The position numbers and the translations under genes were made by a program. A stretch of 44,937 nt of DNA from JAFARZ01 sp035651595 (GTDB lineage Bacteria > Actinomycetota > Actinomycetes > Streptosporangiales > Streptosporangiaceae): positions 1 through 44,937 of the forward strand of contig DASRFJ010000299.1 of assembly GCA_035651595.1 (NCBI GenBank). The letters run 5' to 3'. A model generated the notes under the pieces. That model was not told the DNA's origin and searched no databases. It saw nothing but the letters and a program-made list of their open reading frames with translations. Positions 25,983-33,618 of the stretch are shown here, piece after piece; position 1 is the stretch's first letter, and each line of letters starts with the position of its first letter.

Positions 25983-27184
25983 CAAGCATGCCTCGGGAGT
26001 TCGATGGTGATGGTGGTGGGGCCGCCCGGCGGGCTGTCGACCGTGAGCTGACCGTCGACGGTCTGCACACGCTCCAGCAGTCCGGCCAGTCCCCCGCGCG
26101 GCGCGACCCGGGCGCCGCCGGCGCCGTCGTCGGTGACGGCCAGTGCCAGCGGAGCGCTGCCGCTGTCTTGGACGCTGACCTGGATGTTGCGCGCGCCGCT
26201 GTGCTTGGCCGCGTTGGCGAGCAGCTCGGCGGTACAGAAGTAGGCGATCGCCTCGATGGCCGGCGAGGGTCGTTCCGCGATATCGACGGTGAGGGCGACG
26301 GGGATCGCGCTGGTCTCGGCCAGCATCGCCAGCGCCTCGCCCAGGCCGCGGTCGAGTACGGGCGGATGGATGCCTCGGGCCAGGTCACGCAGTTCGGTGA
26401 GGGTGTCCTTGGCGTTCTGATGCGCGCCGCCGAGAAGCTTCAGCGTGTCCGGGTCGGTGTCGGCCTGCGCCAGGTTCTCCTTGATCTCGCCGAGCGCCAT
26501 GGCGAGCGCCGCGAGCCTGACCTGCGCGCCGTCGTGCAGGTCGCGCTCGATCCGGCGCAGCCGGGCCGCGGACTCGTCGACCGCGCGGGCACGCTTGGCC
26601 TCCAGATCGCTGGTCCGTTCGGCGGCGGCCAGGCGTTGCTCGAGCGAGACGTAGTAGGTCTTCCGGTAGGCGGCCGAGTCGCCGAGCACCCACGCGGCAA
26701 GCAAGGTCACGCCCACCGCCGCGATGGACAGCAGGAGGATCACCCCGGCGTTGGGCCCGTGCAGCGGCGCGTACCTGGCGATGGCGACCACCGCACCCAG
26801 CAGGCACACCACCAGGCCGGCGACCGAGGTCCGGCGGGCCCGGTAGGCGGCAAGCGTGTACAGCAGGATCACGATGGCGAAGTCGGTCACGCCGGGCGCC
26901 ATGCCCGGCACGCTGCCCGATCCGAGGCCGAACGCTAGCTGGAACGACACGACGATCGCGGCGCCGCAGAAGGCCGCCACGGGGATCTGCCTGCGCACGG
27001 TCACGGTGGCGGCGAGCAACAGGTTGACGGCTACTCCGCGGGCCGTGGACAGCGGCTCCGGGGTGGGAAGCTGGCCGACGCCGGCGGCGAAGAGCAGGAG
27101 GCCGAGCATGCCGTCGGCCGCCCGCGGATGACCGCGCATCCATGCGTACGCCTGCTGCAGCACGCGCTCAGGATAGGCGGTCAT
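25982..27184 (-). CDS. Sensor histidine kinase, DesK/HisKA_3 type
   Basis: 400 residues. The N-terminal part has about six membrane helices (about 25-170) with no large outer domain, so the signal is sensed in or at the membrane. A short coiled linker leads to the dimerisation domain with the phosphorylated His217 (ERDLHDGAQVRLAALAM), then the HATPase domain with ELLANAAKHSGA, DDGAGGA and GGLAGLLERV. Such intramembrane-sensing kinases often pair with ABC exporters of lipids or peptides. The ATG is at 27184, 18 bases after the secreted-protein gene. Confidence 0.94.
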   Translation of the reverse strand: MTAYPERVLQQAYAWMRGHPRAADGMLGLLLFAAGVGQLPTPEPLSTARGVAVNLLLAATVTVRRQIPVAAFCGAAIVVSFQLAFGLGSGSVPGMAPGVTDFAIVILLYTLAAYRARRTSVAGLVVCLLGAVVAIARYAPLHGPNAGVILLLSIAAVGVTLLAAWVLGDSAAYRKTYYVSLEQRLAAAERTSDLEAKRARAVDESAARLRRIERDLHDGAQVRLAALAMALGEIKENLAQADTDPDTLKLLGGAHQNAKDTLTELRDLARGIHPPVLDRGLGEALAMLAETSAIPVALTVDIAERPSPAIEAIAYFCTAELLANAAKHSGARNIQVSVQDSGSAPLALAVTDDGAGGARVAPRGGLAGLLERVQTVDGQLTVDSPPGGPTTITIELPRHA

Positions 27185-27202
27185 CGCGGCGGCCTTCCGG
27201 GG

Positions 27203-27730
27203 TCAGTAGGAGACGGAGCCGGTGCCGTCCAGCAGGATGATCTGGGAGAGGAACCCGCTGGTCCCGTTGCAGACGGGCTTGACGTCCACCTCCTCGATAG
27301 TCACGGTCATGGCGAAGGTGCCGGTGATGCCCCGGTAAGCACCGGTACCTGAGCCGGCCACGATGGGCGCCTGCGCAGTGAACGAGACGCGGCCGGAGCA
27401 GTTGGCCGTGTTCCACTGCCAGCGCTTGCTCTCGGTCACGCCCCGGCCGATGGCCGCGATGCTGAGCCGGAACGAACCGTGCGTCATGTCCAGCCGAAGT
27501 TCGCTGGTGTGCTCCGGATCGATCTTGCCGTTCGGCAGGATGGTTTTGCCCTTTCCGTAGTCACCGACCGCGCCAGTGGCTATCTCCTGGAAGTACGGTC
27601 CGTCGCTGTTTACACTCCAGACGATCAAATGGCTGCGGCCGGTGGGCGACGCGGCGGCGGCGCTCGCGGTGGCGATGCCGGCAGTGAGGATGGCCGCGGT
27701 CGCTATCGCGGTGAGCTTCTTGTGGTTCAT
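27203..27730 (-). CDS. Small secreted protein, possible allene-oxide-cyclase-like barrel
   Basis: 175 residues. Signal peptide MNHKKLTAIATAAILTAGIA with cleavage near ASAAAAS (about residue 28). The mature part has many alternating beta-strands, a pair of cysteines (TANCSG and PVCNGT) and the segment GSGTGAYRGITGTFAMTV, which resembles the conserved turn of allene oxide cyclase/dirigent-like barrels (GTGAYAGARGTF). The function is unknown. The ATG at 27730 has GGAGACCC before it; the frame open further upstream is rejected. It lies in the operon between the ABC permease (10 bases) and the kinase (18 bases), so it may be the exported ligand, a lipid-binding accessory protein or the sensed component. 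Confidence 0.72.
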   Translation of the reverse strand: MNHKKLTAIATAAILTAGIATASAAAASPTGRSHLIVWSVNSDGPYFQEIATGAVGDYGKGKTILPNGKIDPEHTSELRLDMTHGSFRLSIAAIGRGVTESKRWQWNTANCSGRVSFTAQAPIVAGSGTGAYRGITGTFAMTVTIEEVDVKPVCNGTSGFLSQIILLDGTGSVSY

Positions 27731-27740
27731 CAGGGTCTCC

Positions 27741-28541
27741 TCAGGCGTCGCGGCGGCTGAACTGGGCAGCGCCGATGGTGAGCAGGACTGCGGCATAGCA
27801 GGCGAAGACGGCCAGTTCGCCCCAGGCGGAGAACATGTGCGGCGGGTTCGAGCCGTTGGTGGTGGTCATCGCCGACAGCGCGTCGCCGCCGGGCACCCAG
27901 CGCACCAGGGCGTGCTCAAGCGAACCGGGCAGTGCCTTGATCAGCTGCGGCAGCAGTGCGAGGACACCGTAGGCGATGGTCAGGCCCCCGGCGGTGCTGC
28001 GCACGATCGCGCCGATCGCGTAGGCGAGCAGGCCGCAGACCTCGACATACAGGGCGGTGATCAGCACCGACCGCAGCTCAGCCGGGTTGGACAGCGACAT
28101 CGACACGTGGGTGGGCGCCAGCAGCGCCTTGCCGAGGAAGAAGGTGCCGAAGCTGGTCACCAGCGACAACGCGAGGCTGACCCCGGCGAACACGGCCAGC
28201 TTGGACCAGTAGAGCACCCGGCGGCGCGGCATCACGGTCAGCGAGGTGCGGATCATCCCGGTGCCGTACTCCGAGGTGATCATCAGCGCGCCGAACACCA
28301 CGATGATCAGCTGGCCGAGCAGCGCTAGGCCGATCACGCTGTCCTGAGTACCGTCGAAGCTCGACTTGTCCGGCGCCGCCATCGTCGGCCACTGGTGCAC
28401 GGTCGCCAGGCAGTACGCGACACACCAGGTGACGGCGGCGAGCACCAGCAGGAACAGCGACCAGTAGGTGGACCGGACCGAGCGGATCTTAGTGAACTCG
28501 GAGCGGATGGTCCGGCGGGAGTCAATCATCAGGGTTGTCAT
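27741..28541 (-). CDS. ABC-2 type transporter permease
   Basis: 266 residues, six membrane segments (about 25-48, 72-95, 118-140, 160-182, 188-206 and 238-258). It begins SRRTIRSEFTKIRSVRSTYW, the cytoplasmic elbow helix usual for ABC-2 permeases that act in drug, lipid or peptide export, and contains ITSEYGTGMIRTSLTVMPRR, another family mark. It starts one base after the stop of the ATPase gene. It would pair as a homodimer with the ATPase to make a full exporter. Confidence 0.93.
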   Translation of the reverse strand: MTTLMIDSRRTIRSEFTKIRSVRSTYWSLFLLVLAAVTWCVAYCLATVHQWPTMAAPDKSSFDGTQDSVIGLALLGQLIIVVFGALMITSEYGTGMIRTSLTVMPRRRVLYWSKLAVFAGVSLALSLVTSFGTFFLGKALLAPTHVSMSLSNPAELRSVLITALYVEVCGLLAYAIGAIVRSTAGGLTIAYGVLALLPQLIKALPGSLEHALVRWVPGGDALSAMTTTNGSNPPHMFSAWGELAVFACYAAVLLTIGAAQFSRRDA

Positions 28542-28542
28542 C

Positions 28543-29460
28543 TCAGGCCTCCACGTGGGTTCTGGCGTGGTACTCGACGCTGTCCGCGGTCAGTTCCATG
28601 AAGGCGTGCTCCAGTGACACCTTCGTCTGGGCAAGGTGATGGACCGGGATCGAGGCGGCGAACGCGACGTCGGCGACTTGGCGCTCGGTCCGGCCGCGAA
28701 CCTCGATCGTCCCGTCGGTCCTGGTGGTGACGGTCGCGCCGGCGGCGGTGAGCGCGCTGGCCAGCCTGGCCGGCTCTGGAGTACGGACCTCGACCGCCTG
28801 GCCGGATCCGCGGGCGATGAACTCCGCCATGCCGCAGTCGGCGATGAGCTTGCCGCGCCCGATGACCAGCAGGTGGTCCGCGGTGTACTCCATCTCCGAC
28901 ATGAGGTGGCTGGACACGAAGACGGTGCGACCTTCGGCGGCCAGTGACTTCATCAGGTTCCTGATCCACAAGATGCCTTCGGGGTCGAGGCCGTTCACCG
29001 GTTCGTCGAACATCAGGATCCCCGGGTCGCCGAGCAGCGCGGCGGCGATGCCGAGGCGCTGCCGCATGCCGAGGGAGAAGCCTTTTGAGCGCTTGCTCGC
29101 CACCTCGGGCAGGCCAACGACCTGGAGCACCTCGTCCACCCTGCGCTTGCCGATCCCGTTGGTCTGGGCCAGGCAGAGCAGGTGGTTGCGGGCACTCCGC
29201 CCGCCGTGCACCGCACCGGCGTCCAGCAGCGCGCCGACCTCGTGCATCGGGTTTTGCGATCGCGGGTACGGCTTGCCGTTAACGGTGACCGTGCCCTCGG
29301 ACGGAAGGTCCAGGCCGAGGATCATCCGCATCGTCGTCGACTTCCCGGCGCCATTCGGCCCGAGGAAGCCGGTAACCATTCCCGGCCGGACCGTGAAGCT
29401 CAGGTCGTTCACCGCGATCGTGCTGCCGTATCGCTTGACTAGCCCGCGTGCCTCGATCAT
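28543..29460 (-). CDS. ABC transporter ATP-binding protein
   Basis: 305 residues. Walker A GPNGAGKS (about 34-41), the signature FSLGMRQRLGIAAALLGDPG, Walker B ILMFDEPVNGLD and the H-loop SSHLM are all intact. The roughly 80-residue C-terminal extension after the ATPase core is typical of ABC-2 exporter subunits (CcmA/DrrA group). It is the first gene of a five-gene operon with permease, secreted protein, histidine kinase and response regulator. GGGAGG precedes the start and a 33 bp dyad lies directly upstream. Confidence 0.95.
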   Translation of the reverse strand: MIEARGLVKRYGSTIAVNDLSFTVRPGMVTGFLGPNGAGKSTTMRMILGLDLPSEGTVTVNGKPYPRSQNPMHEVGALLDAGAVHGGRSARNHLLCLAQTNGIGKRRVDEVLQVVGLPEVASKRSKGFSLGMRQRLGIAAALLGDPGILMFDEPVNGLDPEGILWIRNLMKSLAAEGRTVFVSSHLMSEMEYTADHLLVIGRGKLIADCGMAEFIARGSGQAVEVRTPEPARLASALTAAGATVTTRTDGTIEVRGRTERQVADVAFAASIPVHHLAQTKVSLEHAFMELTADSVEYHARTHVEA

Positions 29461-29475
29461 CCGGACACCTCCCTA

Positions 29476-29508
29476 CGTAGCGTGATTGCATACGGGAATT
29501 ACGCTACG
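29476..29508 (-). promoter_or_regulatory. 33 bp dyad upstream of the ABC-exporter operon
   Basis: CGTAGCGTGATT (29476-29487) and AATTACGCTACG (29497-29508) are inverted with 11 of 12 matches and a nine-base centre. The site begins 16 bases before the first gene, so it overlaps the likely promoter. It is a good candidate operator for the operon's own response regulator, or for a TetR/GntR-type repressor elsewhere. Confidence 0.6.
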
Positions 29509-29728
29509 GACGGTGCCCGCCGGGCGGCAGCAGACTGTCACCCATCTTCACCTAGGGGATAACCCACCCCTCGGGTTGCTGGGCTGTTGAGACAATTGGT
29601 GCCACAGGCGTCCTTGCGGCACGTGTGGCTCGTGGGTGTGCCGCTCGGTCCGGCTTCTATGCGCAGCCAGCGCCCCTCGTATTCGAATATTTTGCGCGTT
29701 TCGGGCGTGCTATCGGGCTGGCTGGATT

Positions 29729-29775
29729 ATTGCGGACACTTACCCCCCCGATCTGGGGGGGTAAGTGTCCGCAAT
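29729..29775. repeat. Large palindromic repeat, copy 2
   Basis: The arms are identical to those of the copy at 10703-10749: ATTGCGGACACTTA plus seven C, loop GATCT, then seven G plus TAAGTGTCCGCAAT. It sits about 170 bases after the end of the glutamine amidotransferase gene and 270 bases upstream of the ABC ATPase start. The context is thus different from copy 1, while the sequence is conserved over the arms and a few flanking bases. Confidence 0.85.
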
Positions 29776-29901
29776 CATTTTCGGGATCGGGCAAGTCGTG
29801 AAATGTCGGGCGCGGCGGGGGCAGGGCCGGCCGAGCTGGGCGCCGTGCCGGGGCGGACGCGGGGCGCGGGGCGGGGGCGCGGGGCGGACGCGGCGCGCGG
29901 C

Positions 29902-29921
29902 GGGGCGGGGCGGGGCGGGGG
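29902..29921 (+). other. G-quadruplex-forming motif
   Basis: Four runs of four or more G separated by single C (GGGGCGGGG repeated), the classical G4 pattern with minimal loops. It lies just past the 3' end of the amidotransferase gene, on the strand opposite to that gene, inside a 140-base G-rich stretch. Confidence 0.6.
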
Positions 29922-29944
29922 CGACGTGCGGGGGTGGGCGGCGG

Positions 29945-30610
29945 TTAGGGGTGGGCGAGGGTTAGGGCGGTGGTTACTAGGGTGGCGGCGCGGCGGCGGG
30001 CGGCGGGTTCTTCGCGGATGGTCTGGGCGAGGAACTCGTCGGGGTCGAGGCCGGCGCGGGTCACTTCGGCGGCGCCGCCGTTGTCGAGCCAGCGCTTGAG
30101 CTGGGGGCCGTCGACCTCGGGGTGGAACTGGACGCCAAGGTGGCGCCCGACGGCGAACGCTTGCACGCACAGGTCGCTGGTGGCCAGCACGCGGGCCGAT
30201 TCCGGGAGCACGCAGCGGTCGTAGTGGAATTCCAGCCACGGGCCCGGCGGGACCTGATCGGGAGCCACGGACGAAACGTGGGTCCAGCCGATCTCCAGTC
30301 GCGGCGAGCGTTCGACCCGGCCGCCCGCCATGGCGCACAGGGCCTGGCCGCCGAAGCAGATGCCGAGCACCGGCACGCCGGCCGCGTCTGCGCCACGCAG
30401 CCACGCGAGTTCGGAAGCGATCCACGGGAGGCCGTCGTTCATCGAGGGAATCGCGCCGAGCACCACGATGTGATCGACCCCGGCCAGCCCGGGCAGCGGG
30501 CCGTCGTCAGGGAACAGCCGGACGTCCAGCTCAGCGCCGCGCTCGCGGAAGGCCTCGGCGATGAAACCCGCCGAATCGACGTCGTGATGACGAACCACCA
30601 GTACCAGCAC
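29945..30610 (-). CDS. Class I glutamine amidotransferase-like protein
   Basis: 221 residues. The triad is complete: Cys85 in GICFGGQAL, His163 and Glu165 in VQFHPEVDG. The oxyanion region LGAIPSMND is also present. The protein resembles stand-alone GMP-synthase-like amidotransferases that hydrolyse glutamine or gamma-glutamyl compounds; no synthase domain is attached. The substrate is unknown. The start is GTG at 30610 with GGGAGGTCC before it. The gene is divergent from a P450 fragment 39 bases away. Confidence 0.88.
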   Translation of the reverse strand: MLVLVVRHHDVDSAGFIAEAFRERGAELDVRLFPDDGPLPGLAGVDHIVVLGAIPSMNDGLPWIASELAWLRGADAAGVPVLGICFGGQALCAMAGGRVERSPRLEIGWTHVSSVAPDQVPPGPWLEFHYDRCVLPESARVLATSDLCVQAFAVGRHLGVQFHPEVDGPQLKRWLDNGGAAEVTRAGLDPDEFLAQTIREEPAARRRAATLVTTALTLAHP

Positions 30611-30627
30611 GACTGGACCTCCCTATC

Positions 30628-30641
30628 GTTTGATGCCAAAC
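30628..30641. promoter_or_regulatory. Small dyad in the divergent promoter region
   Basis: GTTTG-ATGC-CAAAC, a perfect 5 bp inverted repeat, sits in the 39-base gap between the divergent amidotransferase and P450-fragment genes. Its AT-rich, TTTG/CAAA form is like MarR-family sites. Confidence 0.35.
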
Positions 30642-30649
30642 TATCTCTC

Positions 30650-31030
30650 ATGATCAGCACTGTCGACCTCACGGACCTCGACATGTGGGCCGAGGGCGTG
30701 CCCTATGACGAGTTTGCCAGGCTGCGGCGGGAATCTCCCGTCGCCTGGTTCGAAGAGGCTCCGCCGAACTCGGGTTTCTGGTCCGTGCACCGGTATGCCG
30801 ACATCGTCGCCGCCAGCCGGGACGTCGCGACGTTCTCCTCCCGCCGCGGCGTCTCGTTCGGGGAACCGACCGACGAGGACATGGCGGCTCGCACCACGAT
30901 CATCGACCTTGACCCGCCAGAGCACACCCGGTTGCGCAAGGTCGTGTCCGGCGCGTCGCAGTTCATCGACGACGCGGCCACGGTCGAAGCGTTCTGCGTG
31001 GATGTCATGGAACGGGTCGCCACCTATTGA
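30650..31030 (+). pseudogene. Cytochrome P450, N-terminal fragment
   Basis: 126 codons ending in TGA. It is recognisable as a bacterial P450 by YDEFARLRRESPVAWFEE, FWSVHRYADIVAASRD, TFSSRRGVSF and the C-helix IDLDPPEHTRLRKVVSG. It stops shortly after, without the I-helix, the ExxR pair or the heme-binding cysteine loop, so it cannot bind heme. P450s are about 400 residues. The next gene begins 31 bases later, so the missing two thirds were probably deleted when the neighbouring permease was joined. The short region after the C-helix still looks P450-like (EAFCVDVMERVA). Confidence 0.85.
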
Positions 31031-31055
31031 CGCAGATCGTTTGGGTCCTTACGAT
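31027..31055 (+). promoter_or_regulatory. Promoter of the APC permease, leaderless
   Basis: TTGACG (31027-31032), a 17-base spacer and TACGAT (31050-31055) give a near-ideal promoter. Transcription would begin at the A of the permease ATG (31062). It overlaps the stop codon of the P450 fragment. Confidence 0.75.
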
Positions 31056-31061
31056 CTGGCC

Positions 31062-32849
31062 ATGGAGTATGAGCGGCTTGGTGCGAAGGTGCTGTCACTG
31101 CCCGACGTGATCGCTCAGTCGGTCGGTTTCATGGGGCCGGTGTTCTCGTCGGCCTTCGTCATCCCGCTGGTGGTGGGCGTGGTCAGCGCGTCCGGCAAGG
31201 GCGGCGGAGTCGCCGCTCCGCTATCGGTGCTGATCGCCGCCGTCGGCGTGTTCGCGATCGGCTGGATCGTGTCGTCGTACGCGAAGCAGATCCACGCGGC
31301 CGGATCGCTCTACGACTACGTCTCGCGCGGGCTCGGGGCGCGGCCGGGAACCGCCGCCGGATGGCTCTATTACTCGGGCGTCACGGTGCTGCTGACCGGG
31401 CTGCTGATGCTCGTCGGCGGCTACCTCCAGTCCACGATCGCGGCCGAGTTCAACGTGAACCCGCTGCCGTTCTGGGCCTGGACGCTGCTGGTCATCGCGC
31501 TGATCGGGGCGGTGCTGTACCTCGGCGTGCGGATTTCGGTGCGGGCGCAGCTCGTGCTCGCGCTGGTGTCGATGATCGCGGTCACCGCCTTCTTCATCAT
31601 GGTGCTCGTCAAGCTGGGCTCGGCGATCAGCGGCCGCCCGTTCAACCCGGCCGCGGCGGCGGACGGCTGGGGCGGCATCTTCTTCGGCGTGCTGTACGGG
31701 GTGCTGCTGTTCGTCGGCTTCGAGACCGCGGCGAACCTGGCCGAGGAATCCCGCGAGCCGGAGCGGCACATTCCCGCCGCCGTCATGATCACCGCGGCGA
31801 TCGCCACCGCGTTCTTCGTGCTCGCCGCGTACGTCGAGGTCGCGGGGTTCCACTACAACCTGAAGACGATCGGCGCGGCGGCGGGCGCGCCGCTGTTCGC
31901 GCTCGGCGCCCCGGCGCACGCCGGCGGGTACGGCGGCACCTGGATCGACCGGATGCTCGAGCTCGTCGTGCTGTTCGACATGCTCGCGGTGTGCCTCGGC
32001 GCGGCGGTGGCGGCCACCCGCGGCATCTTCGCGATGGCGCGGGACCGGCGGGTGCCGGGGTTTTTGGCACTTGTGTCCAAGCGCCGGGACACCCCGCTCG
32101 GCGCGACGCTGTTCGTGACCGGCGCGTCACTGCTGACGCTGGCTCTTACCCAGTGGTGGAAGGGGTTGTTCGCGCTGCCGTCCACGCCGCACTACGCGGC
32201 GATGTTCAGCTGGGGATCGACGTACGGCGCGTTCGCGCTGGTGGTCGTGTACCTGATGATGGGGCTGGGGTCGGTGCGGAGCTTCAGGTCGTTGAACCCG
32301 GGGGCGCGGGCCCGGCTGTTCGTGTCGGCGGTGCTGGCGGTGCTGATCACCGCGGGGTCCTGTCTTGCGGTCGGTCGCCGCCGCGACCGGGGCGCTGGAT
32401 GTGGTGTGCGACGTCAGCCGCGAGGAGGCCGTCGACCGGGCGGTGTCCGAGGTGCTGGACAGGTTCGGCGGGCTGGACGGCCTGGTGCTGAGCGCGGGTG
32501 TGATCGTGCCGGGCGGGGTTTCCGAGCTGTCTGCCGAAGACTGGTCGGCGATGCTGGCGGTCAACCTGACCGGCGCGTTCCTGGTCGCCCGGGCGTGCCT
32601 GCCGGCGCTGCTGGCCGCGCGCGGCTCGGTCGTGTCGGTGGCGTCGGTGGCCGCGTTGCGCGCGGCGTCCTCGATGGCGGGCTACGCGGCGGCCAAGGCC
32701 GGGCTGGTGCTGCTCACCCAGTCGCTCGCGGTGGATCACGCGGCCGCCGGCCTGCGGGCCAACGTGGTGTGCCCGGGCTGGACGGTGACGGAGATGGCCG
32801 ACTCGGAGATGGCCGAGTTCGGTTCGTCGCGGGGGCTGTCGGTCGCTGA
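31062..32849 (+). CDS. APC-family amino acid permease, 3' end lost and joined out of frame to an SDR
   Basis: The first 430 or so residues are a normal amino acid-polyamine-organocation permease: about eleven membrane helices and the family marks GFMGPVFSSAFVIP (near the start), AAGSLYDYVSRGLG and GFETAANLAEESREPERHIP. At about 32355, after VSAVLAVLITAGS, the frame runs out of phase into the next gene and yields some 160 Gly/Arg-rich residues to the stop at 32849. Family members usually have 470-500 residues, so the last helix and tail are missing. The start is the ATG at 31062, placed exactly at the predicted transcription start. The permease may be inactive or carry a useless tail. Confidence 0.85.
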   Translation: MEYERLGAKVLSLPDVIAQSVGFMGPVFSSAFVIPLVVGVVSASGKGGGVAAPLSVLIAAVGVFAIGWIVSSYAKQIHAAGSLYDYVSRGLGARPGTAAGWLYYSGVTVLLTGLLMLVGGYLQSTIAAEFNVNPLPFWAWTLLVIALIGAVLYLGVRISVRAQLVLALVSMIAVTAFFIMVLVKLGSAISGRPFNPAAAADGWGGIFFGVLYGVLLFVGFETAANLAEESREPERHIPAAVMITAAIATAFFVLAAYVEVAGFHYNLKTIGAAAGAPLFALGAPAHAGGYGGTWIDRMLELVVLFDMLAVCLGAAVAATRGIFAMARDRRVPGFLALVSKRRDTPLGATLFVTGASLLTLALTQWWKGLFALPSTPHYAAMFSWGSTYGAFALVVVYLMMGLGSVRSFRSLNPGARARLFVSAVLAVLITAGSCLAVGRRRDRGAGCGVRRQPRGGRRPGGVRGAGQVRRAGRPGAERGCDRAGRGFRAVCRRLVGDAGGQPDRRVPGRPGVPAGAAGRARLGRVGGVGGRVARGVLDGGLRGGQGRAGAAHPVARGGSRGRRPAGQRGVPGLDGDGDGRLGDGRVRFVAGAVGR

Positions 32850-33057
32850 GGCGTATGACGAGGTGACCGCGCTGGTGCCGGCCCGGCGCGCGGCAGCGGC
32901 GGACGAGGTCGCGTCGGTGGTCGTATGGCTGCTGTCGGACGCCGCCTCGTACGTGAACGGGGCGGTGATCCCGGTCGACGGCGCGGCCGCCGCGGTCGAC
33001 GTGGGGACGCTCCCGTTCGATCCCCGGGTCACGGTGCGGCGTCCGCCGCCGGGCTAG
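32362..33057 (+). pseudogene. Short-chain dehydrogenase/reductase lacking its N-terminus
   Basis: About 231 codons remain. The family core is intact: NAG-equivalent LSAGVIVPGG, the catalytic Ser in VSVASVAALRAA, the YAAAK pair (Tyr, Lys) in MAGYAAAKAGLVLL, and PGWTVTEMA. The first 40-45 residues, which hold the TGxxxGxG coenzyme-binding loop, are missing; the open frame begins with a TTG at 32365 right at the junction with the permease gene, without a ribosome-binding site. It is therefore probably non-functional. It ends in the 3' part of the convergent AhpD-like gene, overlapping it by 29 bases. Confidence 0.82.
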
Positions 33058-33529
33058 TCCCCCACTGGCCGGGCTGGTAGTCGCCGGCCGGCTGGCGGGT
33101 GATGACGTTCACGCGGTTGTAGGTGTTGATGACCGCGATCAACGACACCAGGGCGGCGAGCTGATCCTCGTCGTAGTACTTCGCGGCGTTCCGCCATGCC
33201 TCGTCCGTGACGCCGCCGGCGGCGTCGGCGAGCCGGGTGCCCTGCTCGGCCAGCTCCAGTGCCGCCCGCTCCGCGTCGGTGAAGACCTTTGCTTCCCGCC
33301 ACGCCGCCACCATGTTCAGCCGGGCCGCGGTTTCCCCGGCGTATTCGGCATCCTTGGTGTGCATGTCGAGGCAGGCGGCGCAGCCGTTGATCTGGCTGGC
33401 ACGGATCTTCACCAGCTCCTGCGTCGAGGCCGGCACGGTCGACTTGGAAATGACAGCGCCCGCCGAACCGAGGTACTTCGAGAACTTCGATCCGATCGGG
33501 CTGTCGTAGTACGTGAGCCGTGCTTCCAT
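33029..33529 (-). CDS. Carboxymuconolactone decarboxylase/AhpD-family protein
   Basis: 166 residues. The redox motif CAACLDMH (Cys50, Cys53, His57) and the surrounding helices are those of AhpD-like alkylhydroperoxidases, which reduce peroxides or act in related thiol chemistry. It begins MEARLTYYDSPIGSKFSKYL, typical of the group. The ATG at 33529 is used because GGGAGACAG lies right before it; an upstream ATG at 33547 has none. It stands alone between the convergent SDR remnant and the SPOUT methyltransferase gene. Confidence 0.9.
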   Translation of the reverse strand: MEARLTYYDSPIGSKFSKYLGSAGAVISKSTVPASTQELVKIRASQINGCAACLDMHTKDAEYAGETAARLNMVAAWREAKVFTDAERAALELAEQGTRLADAAGGVTDEAWRNAAKYYDEDQLAALVSLIAVINTYNRVNVITRQPAGDYQPGQWGTSPAADAAP

Positions 33530-33618
33530 GGCTGTCTCCCTGTCCATGCCTGCCGATACACCCCACTGACGTACCGGCCCCCGCGAATGTGACAGAAGGT
33601 CAGCGGGGCCCAGCCGGG

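Larger units (their letters stand above)
29509..29944. other. Intergenic region with repeat copy 2 and G-rich DNA
   Basis: No gene is supported here. 29509-29728 has no clear signal apart from short inverted repeats such as GCCACA/TGTGGC near 29600-29627. The large palindromic repeat follows (29729-29775). 29800-29944 is almost pure G/C with long open frames on both strands that arise from low complexity alone, and contains the G-run motif described separately. Confidence 0.6.

Noticed and set aside
29777..29944. Small plus-strand genes in the G-rich tract
   Set aside because: Open frames here follow from lack of stop codons in pure G/C sequence; the products are Gly/Arg/Ala only.
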